From Pelagibacteraceae bacterium AG-414-M23 (lineage in GTDB: Bacteria; Pseudomonadota; Alphaproteobacteria; Pelagibacterales; Pelagibacteraceae): a stretch of 64,000 nt of DNA. A model generated the notes under the pieces. The model saw only the letters and a list, made by a program, of their open reading frames with translations. It was not told the origin of the DNA and did no database searches. Positions 29,473 through 39,055 of the stretch are shown one piece after another. The stretch's first letter is position 1, and the number at the start of each line of letters is the position of its first letter. The position numbers were made by a program, and so were the translations under genes. The stretch covers positions 1 through 64,000 of the forward strand of contig QCLN01000001.1 of NCBI GenBank assembly GCA_003214525.1, given 5' to 3'.

Positions 29473-29554
29473 GGTAATAATTTATTAAAAATCCCTGTAC
29501 TTATATAGTTTTATTTTCTATAAGAACGAAATTTTAACAGTAATTTAATAACCT

Positions 29555-29689
29555 ATGAAAAGAACCTGGCACCCAAGTAGAGTAAAAAGAAAAAGAAAAC
29601 ATGGTTTTAGATCTAGAATGTCTACAAAAAAAAGGCAAAAGGTTCTAAAAAACAGAAGAAGAAAAGGTAGAAAAAAACTATCAGTTTAA
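29555..29689 (+). CDS. rpmH: 50S ribosomal protein L34
   Basis: [44 protein letters not shown]; 44 aa, below the track length cutoff. Confidence 0.95.
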   Translation: MKRTWHPSRVKRKRKHGFRSRMSTKKRQKVLKNRRRKGRKKLSV

Positions 29690-30030
29690 TGAAAAGCAAA
29701 ATTTTAAGTCTTTCAAAGAGTGAGGATTTCAAAAATTTGTTAAACGGAAGAAAAATTTCAAATCCTTATTCAACAATTTTCTTTAAAAAACTTTCTTCAA
29801 AAAATAATAAATTATTGAATGTTAGTTTTGTTGCAAAAAGAAAAATTGGAAATGCGGTTAAAAGAAATAAAATTAAAAGAAGACTAAGAAATATTATGAA
29901 TGATGCTGCCAAAAAGGTAAACATGAATTTAAACTATTCTTATTTATTTATTGCAAAAAAAAATATGTATGATGCTGAATATAAAATGATAAAAAGTTCA
30001 ATAATTAAAGATTTATCAAAAGTAAAATAA
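29689..30030 (+). CDS. rnpA: Ribonuclease P protein component
   Basis: VSFVAKRKIGNAVKRNKIKRRLRNIM; downstream of rpmH. Confidence 0.92.
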   Translation: MKSKILSLSKSEDFKNLLNGRKISNPYSTIFFKKLSSKNNKLLNVSFVAKRKIGNAVKRNKIKRRLRNIMNDAAKKVNMNLNYSYLFIAKKNMYDAEYKMIKSSIIKDLSKVK

Positions 30031-30251
30031 TGAAAATAATATTCATATATATAATCAAATTATACAAATTAACTTTATCTCCAATTCTTGGTCCAAGCTG
30101 TAGATATCTGCCAACTTGTTCAGATTATTTTATCGATTGTCTTAATGAATACGGTGTTATCAGAGGTACATTAAAAGGCACTAAAAGAATTCTATCATGT
30201 CACCCTTTCGGTGGAGAAGGATATGACCCTGTAAAGAAAGGTAAAAATTAA
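30030..30251 (+). CDS. yidD: Membrane protein insertion efficiency factor YidD
   Basis: LYKLTLSPILGPSCRYLPTCSDYFIDCLNEYG, CHPFGGEGYDPV. Confidence 0.93.
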   Translation: MKIIFIYIIKLYKLTLSPILGPSCRYLPTCSDYFIDCLNEYGVIRGTLKGTKRILSCHPFGGEGYDPVKKGKN

Positions 30252-31936
30252 TGGATTTAAAAAATACTCTAGCAGCAGTATCATTAAGTGCAGCTATTAT
30301 TGTTCTATGGGGTTTATTTTTTGCACCGGATACAAAACAAGTCAAAGAAGCTCAATTAGAAAAAGAAAGAAATGAACTTGTAAATAATGAAGATGCGCCA
30401 AAATTAATTGAAAATGAAGAAATAAAAGTATTAACAAGAGAAAAAGCTATTAACGAAAGCTCAAGAATTATATTTGAAAACGAAAATATTATTGGTTCAA
30501 TATCTTTAAACGGTGGAATTATTGATGATCTTACATTTAAAAAATACACAACCTCAGTTGATAATGAAGAAAAAGTTGTTCTATTAAATCCTAAAGAAAT
30601 CAAAACTGGTTATTATATAGACTCCGGGTGGGCTATTAATAATAATGAAATTGAAGCACCAAACAATAAAACAGTTTGGGCAATAGAAGGAAATAGTAAA
30701 CTTACACCTAACAATCCTGTCAAATTAACTTGGACTAATACTAGTAATATTAAATTTGAAAAAATAATAAAACTAGATGATAAATTTTTATTCAATATCG
30801 AACAAAAAATAATAAATAATTCAGAAAAAACCTATAATTTTTATCCATATGGACAAGTAATAAGAAATACAGCTCCGCAAGTAACTAATTTTTATATATT
30901 ACATGAAGGTCTTCTTGGTGTATTTGATGGTGAATTAGTCGAAAAAGATTATGATGATATTGAGGATAAATCTTATTCCAAAAATGCTAATGAAGGGTAT
31001 GTTTCGATTGTTGATAAATATTGGGTTGCAAGCATCATTCCTGAAAATAATAAATCATTTAGAGCCGACTTTGATTACAAAAATAAATTTAGAGCAAGTT
31101 TTATAGAAAACAAACCAACAGTCGTTGGAGCGAATGAAACAAAATCTAATAAATTTAAAGTTATAATTGCTGCAAAAGAGGTGGATATCATTGATGGATA
31201 TGCAGAAAACCAAAATATAAGTAAGTTTGATTTAGTAATTGATTGGGGGTGGTTTTATTGGATTGTTAAACCATTATTTTTTGCAATCGATTATTTTTTT
31301 AAACTTACAGGTAATTTTGGAATAGCAATTATTTTAATTACCATTTGTATAAGAATTGCATTCTTTCCACTTGCAAATTTATCGTTTAAATCGATGGCTA
31401 GAATGAAACTTCTTCAGCCTGAAATGGCAAGACTTAAAGAGCTCCACAAAGAAGACAAAGTAAAGCTCCAACAAGAAATGATGGCTTTATATCGAAGAGA
31501 AAAAGTAAATCCTTTGAGTGGTTGCTTCCCCATACTTCTCCAGATTCCCTTCTTCTTCGCTATATACAAAATGTTATTTGTAACAATCGAGATGAGACAT
31601 CAGCCTTTTTTTGGATGGATTAAGGACTTAAGCGAAAGAGATCCAACAAGTATATTTAATGCCTTTGGTTTAATTCCATGGGATCCACCATCTTTTTTAT
31701 TGATTGGTGCCTTTCCGTGCCTAATGGGACTAACAATGTGGCTTCAACAAAAACTAAATCCTGCTCCTCCAGATCCAATTCAGGCAAAAATATTTATGTT
31801 CTTTCCTTTGTTTTTAACCGTAATCTTAGCTCCATTTCCAAGTGGATTGGTAATCTATTGGACATTTAATAATATTTTCACAATGATGCAGCAAGTTGTT
31901 ATTATGAGAAAGACAACTGTTAAAACTCAAGTCTAA
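30251..31936 (+). CDS. yidC: Membrane protein insertase YidC
   Basis: C-terminal 60KD_IMP domain NPLSGCFPILLQIPFFFAIYKML; downstream of yidD. Confidence 0.94.
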   Translation: MDLKNTLAAVSLSAAIIVLWGLFFAPDTKQVKEAQLEKERNELVNNEDAPKLIENEEIKVLTREKAINESSRIIFENENIIGSISLNGGIIDDLTFKKYTTSVDNEEKVVLLNPKEIKTGYYIDSGWAINNNEIEAPNNKTVWAIEGNSKLTPNNPVKLTWTNTSNIKFEKIIKLDDKFLFNIEQKIINNSEKTYNFYPYGQVIRNTAPQVTNFYILHEGLLGVFDGELVEKDYDDIEDKSYSKNANEGYVSIVDKYWVASIIPENNKSFRADFDYKNKFRASFIENKPTVVGANETKSNKFKVIIAAKEVDIIDGYAENQNISKFDLVIDWGWFYWIVKPLFFAIDYFFKLTGNFGIAIILITICIRIAFFPLANLSFKSMARMKLLQPEMARLKELHKEDKVKLQQEMMALYRREKVNPLSGCFPILLQIPFFFAIYKMLFVTIEMRHQPFFGWIKDLSERDPTSIFNAFGLIPWDPPSFLLIGAFPCLMGLTMWLQQKLNPAPPDPIQAKIFMFFPLFLTVILAPFPSGLVIYWTFNNIFTMMQQVVIMRKTTVKTQV

Positions 31937-31938
31937 AA

Positions 31939-32787
31939 ATGAAACTAGAAAATTTGTTACCTAAAGATGGTCCATCCATCAATGAAGTAAATAAATACAT
32001 TGATAAATATAAAAATGATATAATTGTTGTTAAATGTGGTGGCAGTTGTTTAATTGATAAAAATTTATTTGACCAATTAATTGAGGATATTTCAATTATA
32101 AATAAATTGGGTTTAAAAGTTATAGTTGTTCATGGTGGTGGAAAAAATATAAAAAAAAAACTTGATGAGGCTAAATTAGAAACTAAATTTATTAATGGAT
32201 TAAGAGTTACTGATGAAAAGACTGTTAAGATTGTAGAAGAGTCATTAATTGAACTAAATAATGAAATAATTTCTGAATTAAGAGATAAGAATTGTGAAGG
32301 AGTAGAATTTTCTCCAAATAATAATAATATAATTTTTGTTGATCAAATTAGTAAGGAATTAATGTATGTTGGTAACCCTAAAGAAATTAAATCAGATAAA
32401 ATGCTTAAACAAGTAGAAGCAAAAAAAGTTCCAGTTATTGTGCCAATTGGAAAAGGGCAAGATAATAAAAATTATAATATAAATGCCGATACTACTGCTG
32501 GTGCTATAGCAAAAAAAATTAATGCAAGAAGACTGCTTTTAATGACAGACGTAGAGGGAGTTTTGGATAAAGATAAAAAACTTATTTCGGAAATTAAATC
32601 AGATACTGCTAACAAAATGATGGATGATGAGATTATTACTGGTGGAATGATACCTAAAATTAATACATGTATCGATGCTGTAAATAATGGTGTTACTGGT
32701 GTGGTAATTGTTGATGGAAGAAAATCTCATTCAATTTTATTTGAAATATTTTCTGACAAAGGTGCAGGAACATTAATTAGAAAATGA
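31939..32787 (+). CDS. argB: Acetylglutamate kinase
   Basis: VVKCGGSCLID, VIVVHGGGKNI, LLMTDVEGVLD, GGMIPKI. Confidence 0.93.
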   Translation: MKLENLLPKDGPSINEVNKYIDKYKNDIIVVKCGGSCLIDKNLFDQLIEDISIINKLGLKVIVVHGGGKNIKKKLDEAKLETKFINGLRVTDEKTVKIVEESLIELNNEIISELRDKNCEGVEFSPNNNNIIFVDQISKELMYVGNPKEIKSDKMLKQVEAKKVPVIVPIGKGQDNKNYNINADTTAGAIAKKINARRLLLMTDVEGVLDKDKKLISEIKSDTANKMMDDEIITGGMIPKINTCIDAVNNGVTGVVIVDGRKSHSILFEIFSDKGAGTLIRK

Positions 32788-33455
32788 AAAATCTTAATAA
32801 TATTAAAAATATCTTATTTGATTGTGACGGCGTTTTATATGAAGATCTAGAAGCAGTTTTTGGTCAAGTAAGTAAAAGAATGACTCAATACATCTCTAAT
32901 AAACTAAATGTAGATTTAAAAAAAGCAAAAGAATTACAAACTAGTTATTTTCATAAATATAATACTAGCTTAAATGGTCTTATGATCCATCACAAAGTTG
33001 ATCCAAAAGATTTTTTAAAATTTGTGCATGATATAGATTTAAGTTGTTTAAATAAAAATGACATTCTTAGAGACGAATTAATTAATTTAAATTTAAAAAA
33101 ATATGTATTCACAAATGGTAGTAGAGAACATGCTGAAAATATAATTCGCCAATTAGGTATAGAAGATTTATTCGATGATATTTTTGATATAGTTGATGCG
33201 AAATATTTTCCTAAACCAGATCCTAATAACTATGATTTAATGTTAAAAAAGTTTCAAATTGATCCTAAAGAAACATTATATATCGAAGATATAGCGAAAA
33301 ATTTATCTATAGCAAAAAAATTAGGCACAACTACTGTTTGGTTAATTAATGAAGAACAATGGGGTAAAAAAGACTCAGATAAAGAATTTATAGATTATAA
33401 GATCAAAAATGTATCTTTATTTTTAAAAGAAATAAGGTTATTAAAAAGTTCATAA
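32784..33455 (+). CDS. HAD family pyrimidine 5'-nucleotidase-like hydrolase
   Basis: LFDCDGVLYED, YVFTNGSREHAENI, KPDPNNYDLML, YIEDIAKNL. Confidence 0.8.
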   Translation: MKNLNNIKNILFDCDGVLYEDLEAVFGQVSKRMTQYISNKLNVDLKKAKELQTSYFHKYNTSLNGLMIHHKVDPKDFLKFVHDIDLSCLNKNDILRDELINLNLKKYVFTNGSREHAENIIRQLGIEDLFDDIFDIVDAKYFPKPDPNNYDLMLKKFQIDPKETLYIEDIAKNLSIAKKLGTTTVWLINEEQWGKKDSDKEFIDYKIKNVSLFLKEIRLLKSS

Positions 33456-33458
33456 ATT

Positions 33459-34286
33459 ATGTCTATAGAAAAAATTATAAATGATGCTTGGGAAAATAGA
33501 GAACAAGTTAATCAAAAGTCTGATAAATCTTTAAAAGATGCAATTAACCAAGTTATTGAAAATTTAGATAGTGGCAAAGCAAGAGTTGCTGAAAAAGTAA
33601 ATGGCGAATGGGTAACACATCAACATTTAAAAAAAGCTATAATGCTAAGCTTTAGAATTTATCCTATGGAGAATTTAAATGGTCCTTATAGTAGTTGGTA
33701 CGATAAAGCTCACTTGCTTAAAGGTAAAACAGCAGGATGGACAAAAGATGATCATGAAAAAGCTGGCTTTAGGATGGTTCCTAACTCACCTGTAAGAAAA
33801 GGATCTTATATAGGAAAAAATGTAGTTCTAATGCCATGCTATGTTAACATTGGTGCTTACATAGATTCAGGCACAATGATTGATACATTTGCAAGGGCAG
33901 GTAGTTGTTGTCAAATTGGAAAAAATTGTCATATATCAGCGGGTAGTGGTGTTGGCGGTGTACTTGAACCAGCACAAGCATTACCAACAATTATTGAAGA
34001 TAATGTATTTTTAGGAGCTATGTCTGAAGTTGTTGAAGGCGTAATTGTAGGAGAAGGATCTGTATTAAGTATGGGAATGTATATTGGCCAATCAACAAAA
34101 ATTGTAAATAGATCAACGGGTGAAATAACTTATGGAAAAATTCCACCATACTCAGTTATTGTGCCAGGTACTTTACCTGATAAGAAAAACCCATCTGCAC
34201 CATCACTAAGCTGTGCAGTAATAATTAAGCAAGTTGACGAAAAAACTAGATCAAAAACTTCAATTAACGATCTTTTAAGAGAATAG
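33459..34286 (+). CDS. dapD: 2,3,4,5-tetrahydropyridine-2,6-dicarboxylate N-succinyltransferase
   Basis: VRKGSYIGKNVVLMPCYVNIGAYIDSGTMIDTFARAGSCCQIGKNCHISAGSGVGGVLEP. Confidence 0.95.
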   Translation: MSIEKIINDAWENREQVNQKSDKSLKDAINQVIENLDSGKARVAEKVNGEWVTHQHLKKAIMLSFRIYPMENLNGPYSSWYDKAHLLKGKTAGWTKDDHEKAGFRMVPNSPVRKGSYIGKNVVLMPCYVNIGAYIDSGTMIDTFARAGSCCQIGKNCHISAGSGVGGVLEPAQALPTIIEDNVFLGAMSEVVEGVIVGEGSVLSMGMYIGQSTKIVNRSTGEITYGKIPPYSVIVPGTLPDKKNPSAPSLSCAVIIKQVDEKTRSKTSINDLLRE

Positions 34287-34290
34287 ATTA

Positions 34291-35430
34291 ATGAAAACAT
34301 ATAATGAAATAAAATTAGCTCAAGAGCTAATAAGATTTCCAACACTAAAAACTGAGGATAAGGGTATAATGAAATTCTTATCAAAAAAACTTACTAATAT
34401 TGGTTTTAAATGTAAAATAGTTAAATCAAAGGGAACTGGACCAAAACCAGCCTTAAATTTATATGCAAGGTTTGGTAAATCAAAACCTCATATAAATTTT
34501 TTAGGACATACAGATGTAGTTGCTAACCTTAATAATTGGAAAATTCCACCTTTTAAAGCTTTTGTAAGAAAGGGATATTTGAATGGTAGAGGATCTCAAG
34601 ATATGAAAGGTGGTATAGCTTGTTGGATAAGTGCAGTTAGTAATTTTATCAAAAATAAACAATTTAAAGGATCTATATCAATTATTATTTCAGCAGACGA
34701 AGAAACTACAGGTTATGGCTGTCCAGCAGTTATGAAATATCTTAAAAAAAGAGGTGAAAAAATAGATTTTTCTGTAGTAGGAGAACCATCTTCAAATAAA
34801 TCAATTGGAGACGAAATAAGAATTGGAAGACGTGGTTCTATGAATGGAATAATAACTGTATATGGAAAAAGTGGTCATTCAGCATTTTATGGGTCTTATA
34901 TCAATCCATGTACAGCTTTAGCTAAAATAATAGCAAAATTAAAAAGTTCATCTCTAGATAATGGTACTAAATTTATGCCATCGTCTAATTTAGAATTTAC
35001 AAAAATGAATGTAGATAATTTATCTGAAAATGTAGTACCTCAGTCTGCTAGTGCAAAATTTAATGTGAGATTTAATTCTAAACATAAGTCAACTTCTTTA
35101 AAGAAAAAACTAAATAAAACAATTAATACAGTTGCAAAAAAAGAGAAATGTAAAACTAAAATAGAATATAAAGTTAGTGGAGAAGCATTTTATACTAAGC
35201 CAAATAAAGAAATCTATATGGTTAAAAAAATTGTTAAAAAAGTTACAGGTAATTCAGCGAAGTTAAATTGTAGAGGCGGAACAAGTGATAGCCGATTTTT
35301 AGGCTCAATTCCAAGACTAGAACTAGGATTAAGAAATAGCACTATTCACATGGTTGATGAAAAAACGTCGATTTCAGATTTGAAAAAATTAACTAAAATA
35401 TATTATAATATTTTAGAAAAATATTTTTAA
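34291..35430 (+). CDS. dapE: Succinyl-diaminopimelate desuccinylase
   Basis: INFLGHTDVV, GRGSQDMKGGIACWI, SADEETTGYG, VVGEPSS. Confidence 0.93.
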   Translation: MKTYNEIKLAQELIRFPTLKTEDKGIMKFLSKKLTNIGFKCKIVKSKGTGPKPALNLYARFGKSKPHINFLGHTDVVANLNNWKIPPFKAFVRKGYLNGRGSQDMKGGIACWISAVSNFIKNKQFKGSISIIISADEETTGYGCPAVMKYLKKRGEKIDFSVVGEPSSNKSIGDEIRIGRRGSMNGIITVYGKSGHSAFYGSYINPCTALAKIIAKLKSSSLDNGTKFMPSSNLEFTKMNVDNLSENVVPQSASAKFNVRFNSKHKSTSLKKKLNKTINTVAKKEKCKTKIEYKVSGEAFYTKPNKEIYMVKKIVKKVTGNSAKLNCRGGTSDSRFLGSIPRLELGLRNSTIHMVDEKTSISDLKKLTKIYYNILEKYF

Positions 35431-36353
35431 TGAAAACTGCAATTGTTACATCAAAATCATCATTAAATCACAATACTGGCTCTGGACATCCAGAAAGTAT
35501 CTCTAGAGTTACATCCATTATTCAAAAATTAAAAAAAAACAAAAAATTGATTTGGAAGACTCCAACTGACTATGACAAAGATATTATAAAAAAAACTCAT
35601 TCATCAAGTTACATAGATAATGTTGAAAACGCATTTCCAAAAGAAGGATTGGTTTTTTTAGATGGTGATACAGTTGTTTCACCTGGAAGCAAAGATGCAA
35701 CTTTTGATGCGGTAGGTTCAATAATAACTGCAATAGATGGAATTGAAAATAAAGAATATGATGCAGCGCATTGTGTAACTCGTCCACCTGGTCACCATGC
35801 TGAAAAAAGTAAAGCAATGGGTTTCTGTGTAATAAATAATATTGGCGTTGCTGCAAATTATTTAATTTCAAAATATAAATATAAGAGAGTTGCGGTTATA
35901 GATTGGGACTGTCACTTTGGAAATGGAAGTTATGATATTCTTAAGTCAAATGAGAATGTTTTTTTTTCTAGCTTACATCAATATCCATATTATCCAGGTG
36001 GTGGGACTGAGAATCAAAAAGGTGATCACAATAATGCTTTGAATATTCCATTGCCCGCTGGAACTAGCTCTAGAGAATATTTTGATGCATATGAACATAT
36101 GCTTAAAAGGTTAAAAGATTTTAAACCTGAGTTTATTTTAATGTCAGCAGGATTTGATGCACATAAAGATGATCCTTTATGTCAATTAAATTTAGAATCA
36201 AAAGATTATTACGAAATAACTAGAAGAGCCTTGAAAACGACAAAAGAGTTTTGTAATGGAAAAGTCGTATCTATTCTAGAAGGTGGTTATGATTTAAATG
36301 CTTTAGCAGAAAGTGCTAATGAGCATGTTAACGCACTTTTAGAATTTAATTGA
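35430..36353 (+). CDS. Histone deacetylase family protein
   Basis: RPPGHHAEKSKAMGFCVINNIGVAANYL, VIDWDCHFGNGSYDI, MSAGFDAHKDDPL. Confidence 0.9.
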   Translation: MKTAIVTSKSSLNHNTGSGHPESISRVTSIIQKLKKNKKLIWKTPTDYDKDIIKKTHSSSYIDNVENAFPKEGLVFLDGDTVVSPGSKDATFDAVGSIITAIDGIENKEYDAAHCVTRPPGHHAEKSKAMGFCVINNIGVAANYLISKYKYKRVAVIDWDCHFGNGSYDILKSNENVFFSSLHQYPYYPGGGTENQKGDHNNALNIPLPAGTSSREYFDAYEHMLKRLKDFKPEFILMSAGFDAHKDDPLCQLNLESKDYYEITRRALKTTKEFCNGKVVSILEGGYDLNALAESANEHVNALLEFN

Positions 36354-36383
36354 GATTTTCAAAAATTATCATAAATAGACACG

Positions 36384-36860
36384 ATGACTTTATATAAAAT
36401 AAAAAAATCAAATATTGATAAAAATGGACGAGGTCTATACGCTGCTAAGAATATTAAAGCAAATACTAAAATTATAGAGTATGTAGGAAATATTATTACA
36501 AAAAAACAAACAGAAAATTCTAATAAATTCGATAATTCAAAACCAATTTATTTATTTAATTTAAACAAAAGATATGATTTAGATGGGGACGTTTCATGGA
36601 ATACTGCACGTTTGATTAATCATTCTTGTTCAAATAACTCCGAATATGAAGGAACAGGTTTAAAAATTTGGGTTGTTTCAAATAAAGAAATTAAAAAAGG
36701 AGATGAAATAACGTGTGATTATGGTTTTGGTTACGATTCTGACTACAAACAGTTTCCTTGTAAATGCAATTCTATTAATTGCTGTGGTTACATCGTTAGA
36801 ACAGAAAGTCGCTGGAGAATTAATAAAAAATTCAAAAAAAACCTAACAATTAGTAGATAA
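36384..36860 (+). CDS. SET domain protein with post-SET cysteine motif
   Basis: GRGLYAAKNIKANTKIIEYVG, ARLINHSCSNNSEY, GDEITCDYGFGYD, CKCNSINCCGYI. Confidence 0.88.
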   Translation: MTLYKIKKSNIDKNGRGLYAAKNIKANTKIIEYVGNIITKKQTENSNKFDNSKPIYLFNLNKRYDLDGDVSWNTARLINHSCSNNSEYEGTGLKIWVVSNKEIKKGDEITCDYGFGYDSDYKQFPCKCNSINCCGYIVRTESRWRINKKFKKNLTISR

Positions 36861-37590
36861 TTTTTTCAAGATATAACCCACATGCTGGCGCAGGTGGTGC
36901 ACAATATTTTCTATTTTTTGATTTTAAGACTTTTTCTAAATCTTTAATTTCCCACTTATTTTCACCAACATATTTTAAACATCCAATAATTGATCTTACT
37001 TGGTTTTTAAGAAATGATTGTGAATTTAAAACAAATAAAATTTTTTCATTTTTTTTTGTTATTTTTATTTTTTTTAAAGTTCTTACTGGAGTGTTGGCTT
37101 GACAGTTAGAAGATCTGAATGCATTAAAATTATGTGTGCCTATTAGTTTTTTTGAAGCTTTTTTTGCCAGTTTAAGATCAATTTTAGACCTTATATGCCA
37201 AACTTTATTTTTATCAAGTGCGGGGGGTGAATTTCTATTAAGTATTATATATTTATATTCTCTCTCTTTTGCTGAAAATCTTGCATGAAATTTAGAGTTT
37301 TTTTTAACAATTTTTTTAATTGAAATATTTTTTTTATTTAAAAAATAATTTGCTGAAGAAATAAATTTATATTTATTTAGTATATTATTTTTTATATCAA
37401 AATGTGCTGATTGGTTGCTGGCATGAACCCCAGCATCAGTTCTTCCCGAACCATGAATTCTAACATTTTCTTTTAATATTTTTGATAAAATTTTTTCGAT
37501 TTCATTCTGAATAGACTTGCCATTTAATTGAGATTGCCAACCAACATAATTGGTACCATCATATTCTATAATTATCTGATATCTATGCAT
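36850..37590 (-). CDS. truA: tRNA pseudouridine synthase A
   Basis: IIEYDGTNYVGWQSQ, GSGRTDAGVHASNQ. Confidence 0.93.
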   Translation of the reverse strand: MHRYQIIIEYDGTNYVGWQSQLNGKSIQNEIEKILSKILKENVRIHGSGRTDAGVHASNQSAHFDIKNNILNKYKFISSANYFLNKKNISIKKIVKKNSKFHARFSAKEREYKYIILNRNSPPALDKNKVWHIRSKIDLKLAKKASKKLIGTHNFNAFRSSNCQANTPVRTLKKIKITKKNEKILFVLNSQSFLKNQVRSIIGCLKYVGENKWEIKDLEKVLKSKNRKYCAPPAPACGLYLEKIIY

Positions 37591-38512
37591 CTAACAGACT
37601 TGTTCCCTTTTTAATTTGAGAACCGGGCAAAAACTCGTTTATTTTTTGAGACTTTTTTCCTTCTCTTTGAATTTCTATAATTTTAATTGAATTATTCCCA
37701 CAGCCAATTTCAAGATCGTTTGTTAAAACTTTTCCTGGATTTTCTTTAGAAAATGATTTTTCTGCCTTTAGAATTTTATACCTTTCTCCTTTAAATAAAA
37801 AATAACCTCCTGGATATGGATATAGTCCATTTATTTTTCCAATAATATTTTCTGAGCTCTCTTTCCAATCTATTAATCCTTCTACTTTTTCAATTTTTTT
37901 TGCATATGTGGCCTTTGAATGATCTTGAGGTTTAAAACTGATTTTTTTATCTAGTATGCTATCAATTATATCTGAGATATTTTGAGAGGCTAAAATAGAA
38001 AGTCTTTCGCTTAAATTTTGAGCATTCTCATTATCTTCAATATTTGTTTTAATGATATGAGAAATATCTCCTTCATCCAATTTTTCATTAATTTTCATAA
38101 CACTAATGCCTGTCTCTTTATCTTGGTTCATTATTGATCTTTGAATTGGTGCTGCACCTCTCCATCTGGGAAGTATAGATGCATGTAGATTTATAAAACC
38201 TCCTTTACTCAAAGATAAAAAATTTTTTGGTATAATTTGTCCATATGCAACTACAATGACTAAATCTAAATCTAAATTTCTTATATATTCATACTCTAAA
38301 TTATTTTTCTTAAGTTGATTTGGAGTTCTAATATTAAGATTTAAAGTTTCGGCTAATAAATTTATAGGAGATTTTTCAATTTTTTGTCCTCTATTAGATT
38401 TTTTTGGAGGTTGTGTATAAACTACTGTGATTTCATAGCCATTCTGGTAAATATGTTTTAAAACAGGAACTGCAAAATTTGGCGTTCCCATAAAAGCAAT
38501 TTTTCGTTGCAT
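37583..38512 (-). CDS. fmt: Methionyl-tRNA formyltransferase
   Basis: FMGTPNFAVPVLKHI, GFINLHASILPRWRGAAPIQRSI. Confidence 0.94.
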   Translation of the reverse strand: MQRKIAFMGTPNFAVPVLKHIYQNGYEITVVYTQPPKKSNRGQKIEKSPINLLAETLNLNIRTPNQLKKNNLEYEYIRNLDLDLVIVVAYGQIIPKNFLSLSKGGFINLHASILPRWRGAAPIQRSIMNQDKETGISVMKINEKLDEGDISHIIKTNIEDNENAQNLSERLSILASQNISDIIDSILDKKISFKPQDHSKATYAKKIEKVEGLIDWKESSENIIGKINGLYPYPGGYFLFKGERYKILKAEKSFSKENPGKVLTNDLEIGCGNNSIKIIEIQREGKKSQKINEFLPGSQIKKGTSLLDA

Positions 38513-38515
38513 TAA

Positions 38516-39040
38516 TTAAATTACTAAAGTTTCGGAACTTTTTTTCTGTTTAGAAAGTTTTTTTACGATAATTGATTTTTTTAATTTTGAAAGATAGTCA
38601 ATAAATAATATTCCTTCTAAATGATCCATTTCATGTTGAATGCATGTTGCTAACAAACCATTGGCTTTAATTATTTTATGTTTTCCATAATAATCTAAAT
38701 ATTCTATTTCACATGTGGCCGGACGATCAACTTCCGCAAATTGGTTTGGTACCGACAAACATCCTTCTTCATATGTTGAAAATTCCTTATTTTTATTTTT
38801 AATTACAGGGTTTACAAAATAAATTGGGGTTTTTTTTTGATCATTTTTAGAAATATCCATCACTATAATTCTCTTTGGTACTCCGATTTGAATTGCCGCC
38901 AGTCCTATTCCGTTTGCGGAATACATAGTTTCCAACATATCATCCATCAAAGACTGTTCATCTTTAGTAACCTTATCTACAGGTTTAGATACTTGTCTCA
39001 ATACTCTATTTGGTTCTATCAATATTTCTCTTATAGCCAT
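38516..39040 (-). CDS. def: Peptide deformylase
   Basis: GIGLAAIQIGVPKRIIVMD, EEGCLSVP, CIQHEMDHLEGILF. Confidence 0.94.
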   Translation of the reverse strand: MAIREILIEPNRVLRQVSKPVDKVTKDEQSLMDDMLETMYSANGIGLAAIQIGVPKRIIVMDISKNDQKKTPIYFVNPVIKNKNKEFSTYEEGCLSVPNQFAEVDRPATCEIEYLDYYGKHKIIKANGLLATCIQHEMDHLEGILFIDYLSKLKKSIIVKKLSKQKKSSETLVI

Positions 39041-39055
39041 AAAAAATATATTAAT

